Shown here piece after piece: positions 28,863 to 38,376 of a stretch of DNA of 64,000 nt. Under the pieces are notes generated by a model. It was not told where the DNA came from and searched no databases. It worked only from the letters and a program-made list of their open reading frames with translations. The DNA is taken from the NCBI GenBank assembly GCA_021787395.1, contig JAJYLZ010000001.1:1-64000 (forward strand). Reading direction: 5' to 3'. This DNA comes from Chloroflexota bacterium. GTDB lineage: Bacteria; Chloroflexota; Limnocylindria; Limnocylindrales; CSP1-4. The stretch's first letter is position 1; the number at the start of each line of letters is the position of its first letter. The translations under genes and the position numbers were made by a program.

Positions 28863-29609
28863 ATGGCGATGACGTCCCGGGCCGACGCCGAGAGGCGAGT
28901 CCTCGTGCCGGTGGCCGAACCGGCGCCGTCGTCCGCTTGGCTCGTGCTGGCAGCCGACGGCCCGGCGGTCCTGGTCGGCTCGCGCGTCACCGGGAACACC
29001 GTCGCCGTGCTGGCGGACCCGGCGCAGTTCCTGGAGCAGCTGACGACGCTCCGCCCGAGGGTCGTGGTCTGCAGCCGGCCGCCGGCCGGCCCAGCCGAGG
29101 TCCAGGCGGTTGCCGAGGCCCGGCGACGTCGTCCCGCGATGCGAGCGGTGCTGGTGGCGCCGCCTGACGACGTGGACGTCCGACTGGACGCCCTGGCCCG
29201 CGGGTTCGACGACGCGCTCGCCGCCACCGTCCCGCTCGACGAGCTGGTCGGCCGCCTGTCCTGGCTCGACGCGAAGTCGCGCGCCCGCTCCTCGGCAGGG
29301 GGCGTCCTGCGCTTCGGCGACGGGTTCGAGCTCGACACGTGGGCCCACGAGCTGCGGCGGCAGGGGGAAGCCGTCCACCTGCGGCCCAAGGAGTTCGGCC
29401 TGCTGGCGCTCCTTGCGGCCCATCCCGGGCGCGCCTACACGCGGGCGGAACTGCTCAGCCGGGTCTGGGCCAGCCCTCACGGCAGCGGCCGAACGGTGGA
29501 CGTCCACGTGCGCTGGCTGCGCGCCAAGATCGAGCCCGACCCCAATCGGCCCGTGACCCTGGTCACGGTGCGCGGCGTCGGGTACCGGCTCGACCCCAGT
29601 CCGAGGTGA
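28863..29609 (+). CDS. OmpR/PhoB-type winged-helix regulator with degenerate receiver domain
   Basis: C-terminal wHTH: LRPKEFGLLALLAAHPGRAYTRAELLSRVWASPHGSGRTVDVHVRWLRAKIEPDPNRPVTLVTVRGVGYRL; N-terminal half lacks the acceptor Asp (RPRVVVCSRPPAG). Confidence 0.88.
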   Translation: MAMTSRADAERRVLVPVAEPAPSSAWLVLAADGPAVLVGSRVTGNTVAVLADPAQFLEQLTTLRPRVVVCSRPPAGPAEVQAVAEARRRRPAMRAVLVAPPDDVDVRLDALARGFDDALAATVPLDELVGRLSWLDAKSRARSSAGGVLRFGDGFELDTWAHELRRQGEAVHLRPKEFGLLALLAAHPGRAYTRAELLSRVWASPHGSGRTVDVHVRWLRAKIEPDPNRPVTLVTVRGVGYRLDPSPR

Positions 29610-29617
29610 ACCCAGGC

Positions 29618-29656
29618 GTTAACCGCGACTTAACGATCGGCTCATCGGCCGTTCAC
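29618..29656 (+). promoter_or_regulatory. Candidate PHO box upstream of pstS
   Basis: GTTAAC 29618, CTTAAC 29629, GCTCAT 29640, GTTCAC 29651 on an 11-bp grid; GTGAAC at 29606 one base off grid. Confidence 0.65.
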
Positions 29657-29738
29657 CGCCCGGCCCGACCTTGACGGCCGGAGAACGGTATCCAGAACCC
29701 CAGGGCCCGGCCCGTCGGGCCTCGCAGGAGGGACCACG

Positions 29739-30683
29739 TTGATCACAACCCCTGCCAAGCGCATCGGCGCGCTGGCCTTCGCTGCCGCCATGGTGGTGGC
29801 GGCCTGCGGGAGCAGCAGCTCCAGCCCCTCGGCCGCGGCCACGGCGGCCGCACCCGCCGCCTCGACCAGCGGCTCGTCGAGCATCGCCGGCCCCAGCAGC
29901 TGCGTTGACGGCACGATCACCGCATCCGGCTCGACGGCCCTCCAGCCCCTCGTGGATGCAGCCGGCAAGGCCTACACCGCGGCCTGCCCCAAGTCCACGA
30001 TCAGCGTCCAGGGCGGCGGCTCCGGGACCGGCCTCACGCAGGTCTCGCAGGGCGCCGTCCAGATCGGCGACTCCGACGTCACCGCCGAGTCCAAGCTCGC
30101 CTCGCCCGACGCGGCGGCCCTCGTGGACCACGTCATCGCCAAGCAGGGCTGGGTCGTCGTGGTCAACAACGGCGTGACCGGCGTGACCAACCTGAGCAGC
30201 CAGCAGCTCCAGGACATCTGGGCCTGCCCCAACGGCCAGGCGACCCCGAAGATCACCAACTGGAAGGACGTCGGCGGGCCCGACATGCCGATCGTCCTGA
30301 TCCTCCGCCCGGCCTCGTCCGGCACCCGGGCGACGTTCAAGAGCGTCGTCCTCAACGGCCAGCCCGAGTGCGCCGGCCAGGCGCTCACCGAGGACTCCAA
30401 CGGCGCCGTGACCACGGCCGTCGGCCAGACCCCGGGCGCGATCAGCGTGATCGGCTTCGCCTACTACCAGTCCAACAAGGACAAGGTCACCGCGATCAGC
30501 CTCGACGGCGTCGCGGGCTCCGTCGCCAACATGACCGACGGCTCCTACAAGCTTTCGGCCAGCGGCCACATGTACACCAAGGGCCAGCCGAGCGGCCTCA
30601 CCGCGTCCTTTATGGACTACATGATGAGCGACCCGATCCAGCACACCCTGATCCCCAGCCTGTTCTACGCCCCGGTCAAGTGA
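29739..30683 (+). CDS. pstS: Phosphate ABC transporter substrate-binding lipoprotein
   Basis: Lipobox VVAACGSS; TITASGSTALQPLVDAAGKAY, VQGGGSGTGLTQV, RPASSGTRATF. Confidence 0.95.
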   Translation: MITTPAKRIGALAFAAAMVVAACGSSSSSPSAAATAAAPAASTSGSSSIAGPSSCVDGTITASGSTALQPLVDAAGKAYTAACPKSTISVQGGGSGTGLTQVSQGAVQIGDSDVTAESKLASPDAAALVDHVIAKQGWVVVVNNGVTGVTNLSSQQLQDIWACPNGQATPKITNWKDVGGPDMPIVLILRPASSGTRATFKSVVLNGQPECAGQALTEDSNGAVTTAVGQTPGAISVIGFAYYQSNKDKVTAISLDGVAGSVANMTDGSYKLSASGHMYTKGQPSGLTASFMDYMMSDPIQHTLIPSLFYAPVK

Positions 30684-30785
30684 CCCCCGGGTGACCGATC
30701 GGCGGGTGGCGCCGCCCTCCTCCGCGGCGCCACCCGCCCGCCATTCCACGCAGCGTGACCCCGCCGGGTCGGAGGCGAGCGAGCC

Positions 30786-31706
30786 TTGACCACTGTTGAA
30801 TCCAGCCTCAGCCGTGCGCAGCCGGGCCTTCGGGCCCGGCTTGACGTTCCCCGCCGCATCACGCTCGCCGCCGCCCTGGTCGTCATCGGGGCGGTGGCGC
30901 TGCTGCTCGGGTTCATCGTGTGGCGGGGCCTCCAGCTGTTCGTCGCCTCTGGCGTGCCGGTCGCCCAGATCTTCACGACCGCCTGGCAGCCGGACCCGCT
31001 CAGCGCCGGCACCAACTACGGCCTGCTCCCGTTCATCGGCGGCACGCTCGCGGTGATGGCGGTCGCCGCCGTGATCGCCACCCCGCTGTCCGTGGGCCTG
31101 GCGCTGTTCCTCGCCGAGGTGGCCCCCGGCTGGGCGCGCCGGATCGTCCAGCCCGCGATGGAGGTGTTCGTGGGCATCCCCAGCGTGGTCTACGGCTGGC
31201 TGGGCCTGGTGGTGCTGGTGCCCTACCTCCGGACGCAGTTCGGATGGATGGGCTTCGCGACGGGGTTCTCGTGGTTCGCGGGGTCGCTCGTCCTGTCGCT
31301 GATGATCCTGCCGACCATCACCAGCATCAGCTACGACGCCTTCGTCGTCGTGCCCGCGGACATGCGGTCGGCCTCCCTCGCGCTGGGGACCACTCGCTGG
31401 CAGGCCATCCGCCACGTGGTGCTGCCGACCGCCGCCACCGGGGTCGCCACCGCCATCGTGTTCGGCCTGATGCGGGCCGCCGGGGAGGCGCTGGCCGTGC
31501 AGATGGTCATCGGCAACGCGCCGGTCATCCCCACCAGCCTGGCCAGGCCGGTGACCACGCTGACCTCCCAGATCACGCTCGACATGAGCGACGCGACCGG
31601 CACCTGGAACGAGGCGCTGTGGACGATGGGCCTGGTGCTGCTGATCATCTCGCTGACCTTCGTCCTGATCATCCGCCGGCTGGGCCGCCGGAGCACGCCG
31701 GCATGA
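30786..31706 (+). CDS. pstC: Phosphate ABC transporter permease
   Basis: GVPVAQIFTTAWQPD, YGLLPFIGGTLAVMAVAAVIATPLSVGLALFLAEVAP, VFVGIPSVVYGWLGL; first in pstCAB. Confidence 0.94.
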   Translation: MTTVESSLSRAQPGLRARLDVPRRITLAAALVVIGAVALLLGFIVWRGLQLFVASGVPVAQIFTTAWQPDPLSAGTNYGLLPFIGGTLAVMAVAAVIATPLSVGLALFLAEVAPGWARRIVQPAMEVFVGIPSVVYGWLGLVVLVPYLRTQFGWMGFATGFSWFAGSLVLSLMILPTITSISYDAFVVVPADMRSASLALGTTRWQAIRHVVLPTAATGVATAIVFGLMRAAGEALAVQMVIGNAPVIPTSLARPVTTLTSQITLDMSDATGTWNEALWTMGLVLLIISLTFVLIIRRLGRRSTPA

Positions 31707-32590
31707 AGCGATCCCTGACCGCGGACCGGATCGCCACCGCCGTGCTGTGGGCCGTGGCCGTGTTCGTGATCACGGTCCTGGTCGCGATCATCGGCTACTT
31801 CCTGGTCGAGTCCATCCCCACGTTCTCGGTCTCGTTCCTGTTCTCCGACCCCAGCGACACCGCGATCGGGGGGATCGGGCCGGTGCTGTGGAACTCGGTC
31901 TACCTGCTCGTGCTGACGATGCTGTTCACGGTCCCGCTGGGGGTCCTCGGCGGGATCTACATGGCCGAGTACGCGGGCGAGGGCCGGCTGACCGAAGCGA
32001 TCCGGTTCTCGCAGGAGCTGATCAGCTCCGTCCCGTCCATCGTGGTCGGGCTGTTCGGGTTCGCCCTGTTCGTGGCCACCACCGGCTGGGGCTTCACCGC
32101 CCTGGGCGGCGCGCTGACGCTGCTGGTGTTCAACCTGCCGCTGCTGATGCGCCTGTCGGAGCAGGCCATCCGGGCGGTCCCGGCCGACGAGCGTGCCGCC
32201 AGCCTGGCCCTCGGCTCCACCAAGTGGCAGACCATCCGCCACGCCGTCCTGCCGGTGGCGATCCCCGGCATCGTGACCGGCATCGTGCTCACCGCGGGCC
32301 GGGTGTTCGGCGAGGCCGCCGCGCTGCTGTTCACGGCCGGTCTGTCCACGCCGGTCCACTACGACTTCTCGAACCTGAACCTGCTCGACCCGCGGTCGCC
32401 GTGGAGCCCGTTCCGGAACGCCACGACGCTGTCGGTCTACATCTGGAAGTCGAACTCCGAGGGCCTCGGCGACTTCGTCCACCAGGTCGCCAACATGAGC
32501 TCGATGGTGCTCATCGTGATGGTCCTGATCTTCAACCTCGGCTCGCGCTGGCTGGGCGGTGCCCTGCAGCGGCGCATCAGCGGCCTCTAG
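31703..32590 (+). CDS. pstA: Phosphate ABC transporter permease
   Basis: GGIGPVLWNSVYLLVLTMLFTVPLGVLGGIYMAEYAGEG, ISSVPSIVVGLFGFALFV; overlaps pstC stop. Confidence 0.95.
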   Translation: MKRSLTADRIATAVLWAVAVFVITVLVAIIGYFLVESIPTFSVSFLFSDPSDTAIGGIGPVLWNSVYLLVLTMLFTVPLGVLGGIYMAEYAGEGRLTEAIRFSQELISSVPSIVVGLFGFALFVATTGWGFTALGGALTLLVFNLPLLMRLSEQAIRAVPADERAASLALGSTKWQTIRHAVLPVAIPGIVTGIVLTAGRVFGEAAALLFTAGLSTPVHYDFSNLNLLDPRSPWSPFRNATTLSVYIWKSNSEGLGDFVHQVANMSSMVLIVMVLIFNLGSRWLGGALQRRISGL

Positions 32591-32593
32591 CCG

Positions 32594-33466
32594 ATGCAGA
32601 CCCTGGAGGGACCCGAACCCGTGACCCCCGCCAAGCTCGCGCCGCTCGCGCGTCCCCCGCTCGAGGCGATGTCGGGCGCGATCGGCCCCGACGCCGCCGT
32701 CAAGCTCCACGCGGAGGACGTCAGCGTCCTGTACGGGGAGCGGGTCGCCGTGCGCGACGTGACGCTCGACGTGCCGGAGCACTCGGTGATGGCGTTCATC
32801 GGGCCGTCCGGCTGCGGCAAGAGCACCGTGCTGCGCTGCTTCGACCGGATGAACGACCTGATCCCCGGCGCGACCGTCAGGGGCAGGGTCGAGCTCGACG
32901 GCGAGGACATGTACGCCCCGTCGGTGCTGCCGGTCGAGATCCGGCGCAAGGTGGGCCTGGTGTTCCAGCGCCCGAACCCGTTCCCGATGTCGATCTACGA
33001 GAACGTGGCCTACGGGCCGCGGCGCCACGGCCAGAAGGACAGGGCGAGGCTGGATGAGGTCGTGGAGCGCTCGCTCCGCCAGGCGGCGCTGTGGGACGAG
33101 GTCAAGGACGACCTGCGCAAGAAGAGCGGCCTCGCGCTGTCCGGCGGGCAGCAGCAGCGGCTGTGCATCGCCCGCACGCTCGCGATCGACCCCGAGGTCA
33201 TCCTGATGGACGAGCCGTGCTCGGCGCTCGACCCCATCGCCACGCTCAAGATCGAGGAGCTGATCTCCCAGCTCAAGGCCGAGTACACGATCCTGATCGT
33301 CACCCACAACATGCAGCAGGCTGCCCGCGTCAGCGACCGCACGGCGTTCTTCACGCTGGGCGAGGACCGCGCGGGGTACCTTGTAGAGCTGGACGACACG
33401 CTCAAGATCTTCACCAACCCCGCCAACCAGCTCACCGAGGACTACGTGTCCGGCCGGTTCGGCTGA
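32594..33466 (+). CDS. pstB: Phosphate ABC transporter ATP-binding protein
   Basis: [64 protein letters not shown]. Confidence 0.97.
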   Translation: MQTLEGPEPVTPAKLAPLARPPLEAMSGAIGPDAAVKLHAEDVSVLYGERVAVRDVTLDVPEHSVMAFIGPSGCGKSTVLRCFDRMNDLIPGATVRGRVELDGEDMYAPSVLPVEIRRKVGLVFQRPNPFPMSIYENVAYGPRRHGQKDRARLDEVVERSLRQAALWDEVKDDLRKKSGLALSGGQQQRLCIARTLAIDPEVILMDEPCSALDPIATLKIEELISQLKAEYTILIVTHNMQQAARVSDRTAFFTLGEDRAGYLVELDDTLKIFTNPANQLTEDYVSGRFG

Positions 33467-33483
33467 GACGAGGAGACCCGCTC

Positions 33484-34212
33484 GTGACCGACCCGAACAC
33501 GATGGACCCCGCGGACCCGGCGCCGGCCAGCCTGGACGCCCCCATGCCGGTCCACGTCACGCGCACCGCCTACGACCGCGAGCTGGCCGAGGTGAAGGAC
33601 AACATCCTGCGCATGGGCTCGCTGGTGGAGGCGCAGATCCGCGCCGCCATCGACGCCCTCATCGCGCACGACGCCGAGGCGGCCCTCAAGGTCATCATCG
33701 ACGACCGCCTGATCAACGAGGTGCAGCGCAAGGCGACGGCGATGGTGGCGGCCGTGATCGCGACGCAGGCGCCGGTCGCCCGCGACCTGCGCTACCTGCT
33801 CACGCTCGACCACGTGAGCTACGAGCTCGAGCGCATGGGCGACCACGCGGGGTCCGTGGCCAAGCAGGCGCGCAAGCTCGCGCCGTTCGCACCGGTCAAG
33901 GACTACGTCCAGCTGCCCGAGCTGGGCGACCGCGTCGCCGACCAGGTGCGCGGCATCATCCGGGCGCTGGTCGAGGTCGACGAGCACCGCGCCCGGGAGG
34001 TGGCCAAGCTCGACGACGACGTGGACGACCTGTACCACGCGATCTTCGCCGTCTGCCTCGACCTGATGCGCGCCGACCCGGCGAACGTGGACCCGTGCAC
34101 GCGGATCCTGTTCGCGGCCCACTACCTGGAGCGGATCGGCGACCGCGTGACGAACATCGCCGAGGACATCGTGTTCCTGGCCTCGGGTGAGGTCGAGGAC
34201 CTCAACCCCTGA
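33484..34212 (+). CDS. phoU: Phosphate transport system regulator
   Basis: RTAYDRELAEVKDNILRMGSLVEAQIRAAIDAL, RDLRYLLTLDHVSYELERMGDHAGSVAKQA, YLERIGDRVTNIAEDIVFLASGE. Confidence 0.96.
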   Translation: MTDPNTMDPADPAPASLDAPMPVHVTRTAYDRELAEVKDNILRMGSLVEAQIRAAIDALIAHDAEAALKVIIDDRLINEVQRKATAMVAAVIATQAPVARDLRYLLTLDHVSYELERMGDHAGSVAKQARKLAPFAPVKDYVQLPELGDRVADQVRGIIRALVEVDEHRAREVAKLDDDVDDLYHAIFAVCLDLMRADPANVDPCTRILFAAHYLERIGDRVTNIAEDIVFLASGEVEDLNP

Positions 34213-34270
34213 TCCGGGCTCTACACTCGCGGGGTGCGGCCGGCGGGGAGCCCCGGCGCACGGAGGACCC

Positions 34271-34759
34271 ATGATCGCGCTGCACCTGCTCCGACACGCG
34301 CACGCGGGCGACCCCGCCAAGTGGGATGCCGATGACGCGTCGCGGCCCCTGTCCGAGAAGGGCCGCCGCCAGGCGAAGGACCTCGGCGGGCTGCTGGCGG
34401 TCATCGACGAGCCGCCCGACCTGTTCATCACCTCGCCCAAGGCACGCTCCGTGCAGACCGCCGAGATCGTGGCCAAGGCGATGCGCGACCGGGTGAAGGT
34501 GGTGGTGGACGACCGCCTGGGCGGCGCCCTCGACCTCGCCGCGGTCAACGCCATCCTCGAGGACGCCGGCCCCTCCTACCGGCCCTGCCTCGTCGGCCAC
34601 GACCCGGACTTCTCGGAGCTGCTGGGGGAGTTCCTGGGCACCGGGCCCATCCCCATGCGCAAGGCCGCCCTCGCCCGCGTGGACTTCGCGGGCGACGAGG
34701 TGTCGCCCGGCGCGGGGACGCTGCGCTACCTGCTGCCGCCGGAGCTGGTGGCGGGCTAG
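34271..34759 (+). CDS. SixA-like phosphohistidine phosphatase
   Basis: LHLLRHAHAGDPAKWDADDASRPLSEKGRRQAKDLG (RHG motif), SPKARSVQTAEI, LVGHDPDFSELL. Confidence 0.9.
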   Translation: MIALHLLRHAHAGDPAKWDADDASRPLSEKGRRQAKDLGGLLAVIDEPPDLFITSPKARSVQTAEIVAKAMRDRVKVVVDDRLGGALDLAAVNAILEDAGPSYRPCLVGHDPDFSELLGEFLGTGPIPMRKAALARVDFAGDEVSPGAGTLRYLLPPELVAG

Positions 34760-35583
34760 GTCCGCTCCCAGCGCCAGCGCATCGTGTGGGTCAGCGGGGC
34801 GCCCGGCTCGGCCACGTCCGGCCCGCTGTTCGCGGCGTCCGGCGGCCCCGACTGCGGCTCGACGCAGACCGCGTAGGCCGGCTGGGTGTACACGACCCAC
34901 CAGGCGCACGAGGAGGAGAGCGCCAGCCGAAGCCCCGGCCACTCGAGCACGGGGTCCGACCGGAGCCCGGTGAAGCAGTCGTCCCAGGGCCCGGGCGGCG
35001 GCGCGACGCGCTCGCCCGAGGGGATCCCCTCGCCGTCCCGGACCAGCATCTCGGCCGCGTCGAGGCTCAGGGCGACCGGCGCCCCGCCCGGCTCCAGGGC
35101 CCGCCGGAACCACGGGTGCCAGCCCATCGTCGCCGGCATCGGCTCGTCGGCCTCGAGGGTCATCGTGACGTCCAGCCCGTCCTCGCGCACCGCGAAGCGC
35201 TGCGAGACGCGCCCCCGGTACGGCCAGCGCTCGTCCAGGTCGACGGAGATGGCGTCGTCGCCGTCGACGCGCCACGGCCGGTCCAGCACGACGCCGTGGA
35301 GGGCGTGCGGCGGTGCGGCCAGCGGCAGCTGGTGGGTGGCGCCGCGGAACGTGAACCGGCCGCCGCGGATCCGGCCCGCCCAGGGCGCCATCGGGTACGA
35401 GCCCCAGTAGATCGGCCCCAGCCCGTGGCCCGCGACCAGCAGCTCGCGGCCGCCGATGCGCACCGAGCCGATCCGTCCGCCGTGCTCCGGCCGGACGACC
35501 ACGCGCGCGTCGCCCGCACGGAGGTCGAGGACGGCCTCCCCGGCGGCGACCGGCGTCTCGGCGTAGCCCTCGGGCGAGCTCAC
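34756..35583 (-). CDS. Aldose 1-epimerase family protein
   Basis: VVRPEHGGRIGSVRIGGRELLV, HALHGVVLDRPW, MGWHPWFRRAL. Confidence 0.85.
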   Translation of the reverse strand: MSSPEGYAETPVAAGEAVLDLRAGDARVVVRPEHGGRIGSVRIGGRELLVAGHGLGPIYWGSYPMAPWAGRIRGGRFTFRGATHQLPLAAPPHALHGVVLDRPWRVDGDDAISVDLDERWPYRGRVSQRFAVREDGLDVTMTLEADEPMPATMGWHPWFRRALEPGGAPVALSLDAAEMLVRDGEGIPSGERVAPPPGPWDDCFTGLRSDPVLEWPGLRLALSSSCAWWVVYTQPAYAVCVEPQSGPPDAANSGPDVAEPGAPLTHTMRWRWERT

Positions 35584-36272
35584 GCCCCGTCCCCGTCGAG
35601 CGCGGCCGCCTCCACGCACTGCGCGACGACCCCCAGACGCTCCATCCGGGCGTAGGTCGCGCGGCGGCGCACGGTCCAGGCCGCCACCTCCAGCCCCGCC
35701 CGGTGCGCCCGGCGGATCGAGGCGGGCGTGATCCGGTGCCAGTCGGTCGAGATCCCGTGGCAGCCAAGCTCGAGCGCCAGGGCGACGGCCGGAGGCTCCA
35801 GGTCCATCGTCCCCAGCCAGCGCGTCCAGCCCGGCAGCAGGCGGGCCATCGCCACCAGGCTGGGCGGGTCGAAGGACGACAGCAGGGCCCGCTCGCCGGT
35901 CGCGCCCCGGGCCGCCCGCAGGACGTCGGCGGTGGCGGCGCCGTGGTCGTCGCCCTTGAGCTCGACGTCGAGGTAGGGGCCGGGCCCGAGCGTCGCCAGC
36001 GCGGCGGCCAGGGTGGGGACGCCGGCGGCGGCCAGCTCGGCCGCGTCGAGCGCGTGGACGTGCTCGGGGCGGCCCTGCACGCGCGCCAGCGTCTCGTCGT
36101 GGAGGAGCACCGGCACGCCGTCGCGCGAGAGCTCCACGTCGAACTCCACGCCGTCGCAGGCGGGGACGCGCATCGCCGCCGCCAGGGACCCCAGCGTGTT
36201 CTCGGGCGCCGCCCGCCAGTCGCCGCGGTGGGCCAGCCGCAGCGAGCGTACGCCAGTCGCCGCGGCGCTCAC
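35580..36272 (-). CDS. Glycerophosphodiester phosphodiesterase family protein
   Basis: LAHRGDWRAAPENTLGSLAAAM, GVEFDVELSRDGVPVLLHDETLARV. Confidence 0.92.
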   Translation of the reverse strand: MSAAATGVRSLRLAHRGDWRAAPENTLGSLAAAMRVPACDGVEFDVELSRDGVPVLLHDETLARVQGRPEHVHALDAAELAAAGVPTLAAALATLGPGPYLDVELKGDDHGAATADVLRAARGATGERALLSSFDPPSLVAMARLLPGWTRWLGTMDLEPPAVALALELGCHGISTDWHRITPASIRRAHRAGLEVAAWTVRRRATYARMERLGVVAQCVEAAALDGDGA

Positions 36273-37024
36273 GCGACGGCCGCGACGCGGATGCGCGCCG
36301 CCACCCCGATGTGGTCCGACGGGTAGAGCGTGGGGTCCTCGACGTCGGCCCGGTCGAACACCAGGACCGCGTCGTCCACCTCGACCGCGCCGCGCAGCCA
36401 CAGGTAGTCCAGGCAGTCCGGGTCGCCGTCGGTGTCCATGGCGGGAGCCTGGAGCCCCGAAGGCCAGGTGACCGACGGCTCGTGCCCGTGGCGCTCGAGG
36501 TAGGCGGACCGGAAGCCGGCCGCCGCCATCCGGGCGTAGGCGGGCTCGGCCGGGTCGGCGTTGAAGTCCCCGGCCACCAGCATCGCCTCGTGCTCGGGGG
36601 CGCCCTCGAGCCAGGCCAGCAGCTGCTCCACTTGGGCCAGCCGCTCGGCGTGCGCCGCCGGCGGGTGGTGGAGGTGCGTCACCGCGAACACCAGCCGGCC
36701 GCCGCCGGGCAGCGCCACCCGGACCCGATGCGCGGAGCGGGCGAGGCCGAGGTCGAGCCGGTCGTAGGCGTCGAACGGGAGCGGCTCGCGGACGAGCAGG
36801 GAGTTGCCGTACTCGGGCCGGCCGGCCCAGCCGCGGACGGCGGCGTAGCGGGCCTCGCCGGCGGCCCCGATCAGCCGGTCCTGCTGCATCGGGTAGACGA
36901 CCTCCTGGAGGGCCATCAGGTCGGGCTGGAGGGCGGCCATGTCGGCCAGGATGAGCGGCAGGCGCTCGGCCCAGCGGTCGGCCAGGTTGAGGATGTTGAG
37001 CGTGGCGACGAGCAGGCGGTCCAC
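36269..37024 (-). CDS. Endonuclease/exonuclease/phosphatase family protein
   Basis: ATLNILNLADRW, DLMALQEVVYP, VTHLHHPP, AGDFNADPAEPAYA, YPSDHIGVAARI. Confidence 0.88.
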   Translation of the reverse strand: MDRLLVATLNILNLADRWAERLPLILADMAALQPDLMALQEVVYPMQQDRLIGAAGEARYAAVRGWAGRPEYGNSLLVREPLPFDAYDRLDLGLARSAHRVRVALPGGGRLVFAVTHLHHPPAAHAERLAQVEQLLAWLEGAPEHEAMLVAGDFNADPAEPAYARMAAAGFRSAYLERHGHEPSVTWPSGLQAPAMDTDGDPDCLDYLWLRGAVEVDDAVLVFDRADVEDPTLYPSDHIGVAARIRVAAVA

Positions 37025-37053
37025 CCCGGAGCGATCCCTTCCTTGGTCTGCGG

Positions 37054-38100
37054 TCAGGAGGCGACGGCCTCCGGCGTCGAGGCGGCCGGCGGCCGGGCCG
37101 GCAGCACGAACCAGAACGTCGAGCCGCGGCCCTCCTCGGACTCCACGCCGATGGTGCCACCGTGGGCCGCCACGATGTGGCGTGAGATGGCGAGGCCCAG
37201 GCCGGTGCCGCCGCCGCGGACCCGGGCGCGGTCGGCCTTGTAGAAGCGCTCGAACACGCGGGCGCGGTCGTCCCGCTTGATTCCGATCCCGTGGTCCACG
37301 ACCTCCACCCGGGCGCCGTCGCCCTCCGCGCGGACGCGGATCGCCACCTCGCCCCCGTCGGGGCTGAACTTGACCGCGTTGTGGACCAGGTTCACCAGCA
37401 CCTGGCCCAGGCGCTGCTCCTCGCCCCGCACGATCGGCGTCATGGGGTCGGCGTCCACGGTGATCTGGACGCCGCCCCGCTCGGCGAACAGGCGGAGCCG
37501 CTCGGCCGAGAGCTCGGCCAGGCGCGCCAGGTCCACGTCGTCCTCGGGGACGATGGAGCTGCCGCCCTCGATCCGGGCGAGGTCCAGGATCTCGGCGACC
37601 ATCTGGGCCAGGTGCCCGGTCTCCACCTCGATCTTCGCGATGCGGTCGCGCAGGCGCTCCGGGACCCCGTCGGCGGCGGCCTCGCGGGCCGCGGTCTCGG
37701 CCAGCAGGCTGACCGTGCTGATGGGCGTGCGGAGCTCGTGGGACAGGTTGTCGATGAACTCGGTGCGGATCTGGCGCAGGCGCCGCAGCTCCGACACGTC
37801 CTCGAGGACGACCACCGTCCCGCCGTCCGGCGTGGGGGCCGCGCGCAGGATCACGGTCCTGGGCTCGCCTGCCCCGACGCGGACCTCGGTGGTGCCGCCG
37901 CCCTCCTCGAGGAACCGTTCGATCCGCAGGTCGAGGAAGGTCTCCATGACGCTGCGCCCGAGGAGCCGCCCTGGCGCAACGTCCAGCAGGGCGTGGGCGC
38001 GCGCGTTGGCCTCGCAGACCCGCCGGCCGGCGTCGAAGCGCAGGATGCCGACGGGCAGCAGCTCGCCGAGGGGGTCCTCCGCGACATGGGTCTGGTCCAT
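37054..38100 (-). CDS. phoR: PhoR-like sensor histidine kinase (PAS + HisKA + HATPase)
   Basis: FIDNLSHELRTPISTVSLLAET, NLVHNAVKFSP, DHGIGI, GGTGLGLAISRHIVAAHGG. Confidence 0.9.
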   Translation of the reverse strand: MDQTHVAEDPLGELLPVGILRFDAGRRVCEANARAHALLDVAPGRLLGRSVMETFLDLRIERFLEEGGGTTEVRVGAGEPRTVILRAAPTPDGGTVVVLEDVSELRRLRQIRTEFIDNLSHELRTPISTVSLLAETAAREAAADGVPERLRDRIAKIEVETGHLAQMVAEILDLARIEGGSSIVPEDDVDLARLAELSAERLRLFAERGGVQITVDADPMTPIVRGEEQRLGQVLVNLVHNAVKFSPDGGEVAIRVRAEGDGARVEVVDHGIGIKRDDRARVFERFYKADRARVRGGGTGLGLAISRHIVAAHGGTIGVESEEGRGSTFWFVLPARPPAASTPEAVAS

Positions 38101-38203
38101 CGGCGCGAGGATGGCACAGGCGCGCCAACCCTGCGTCCGCGGCGGGAGATCAGCGCGGGGCGTCGGGATCCGGCCATGCGTCGTGGTGGTCAACGCCGGC
38201 CGG

Positions 38204-38352
38204 GTCCCCCACCCCGCTGGCGCGCCGGCGGAGTCCCCCACCCGGTTGGCGCACGGGGCGGACAGTCGAACGCCCCGGGCTCCCATAGGGCCGCCGGGTC
38301 GCCCGTCAATCGTCCCTGGCCCTGGACCCAGAGCGCCAGTCGAACCTCTGGG
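38204..38352. repeat. Tandem 29-bp-period repeat and adjacent hairpin
   Basis: GTCCCCCACCC...TGGCGC at 38204 and 38233; hairpin CCCAGAG (38327-38333)/CTCTGGG (38346-38352). Confidence 0.7.
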
Positions 38353-38376
38353 ACGCCCCGCCGACGAGCCGACGCG

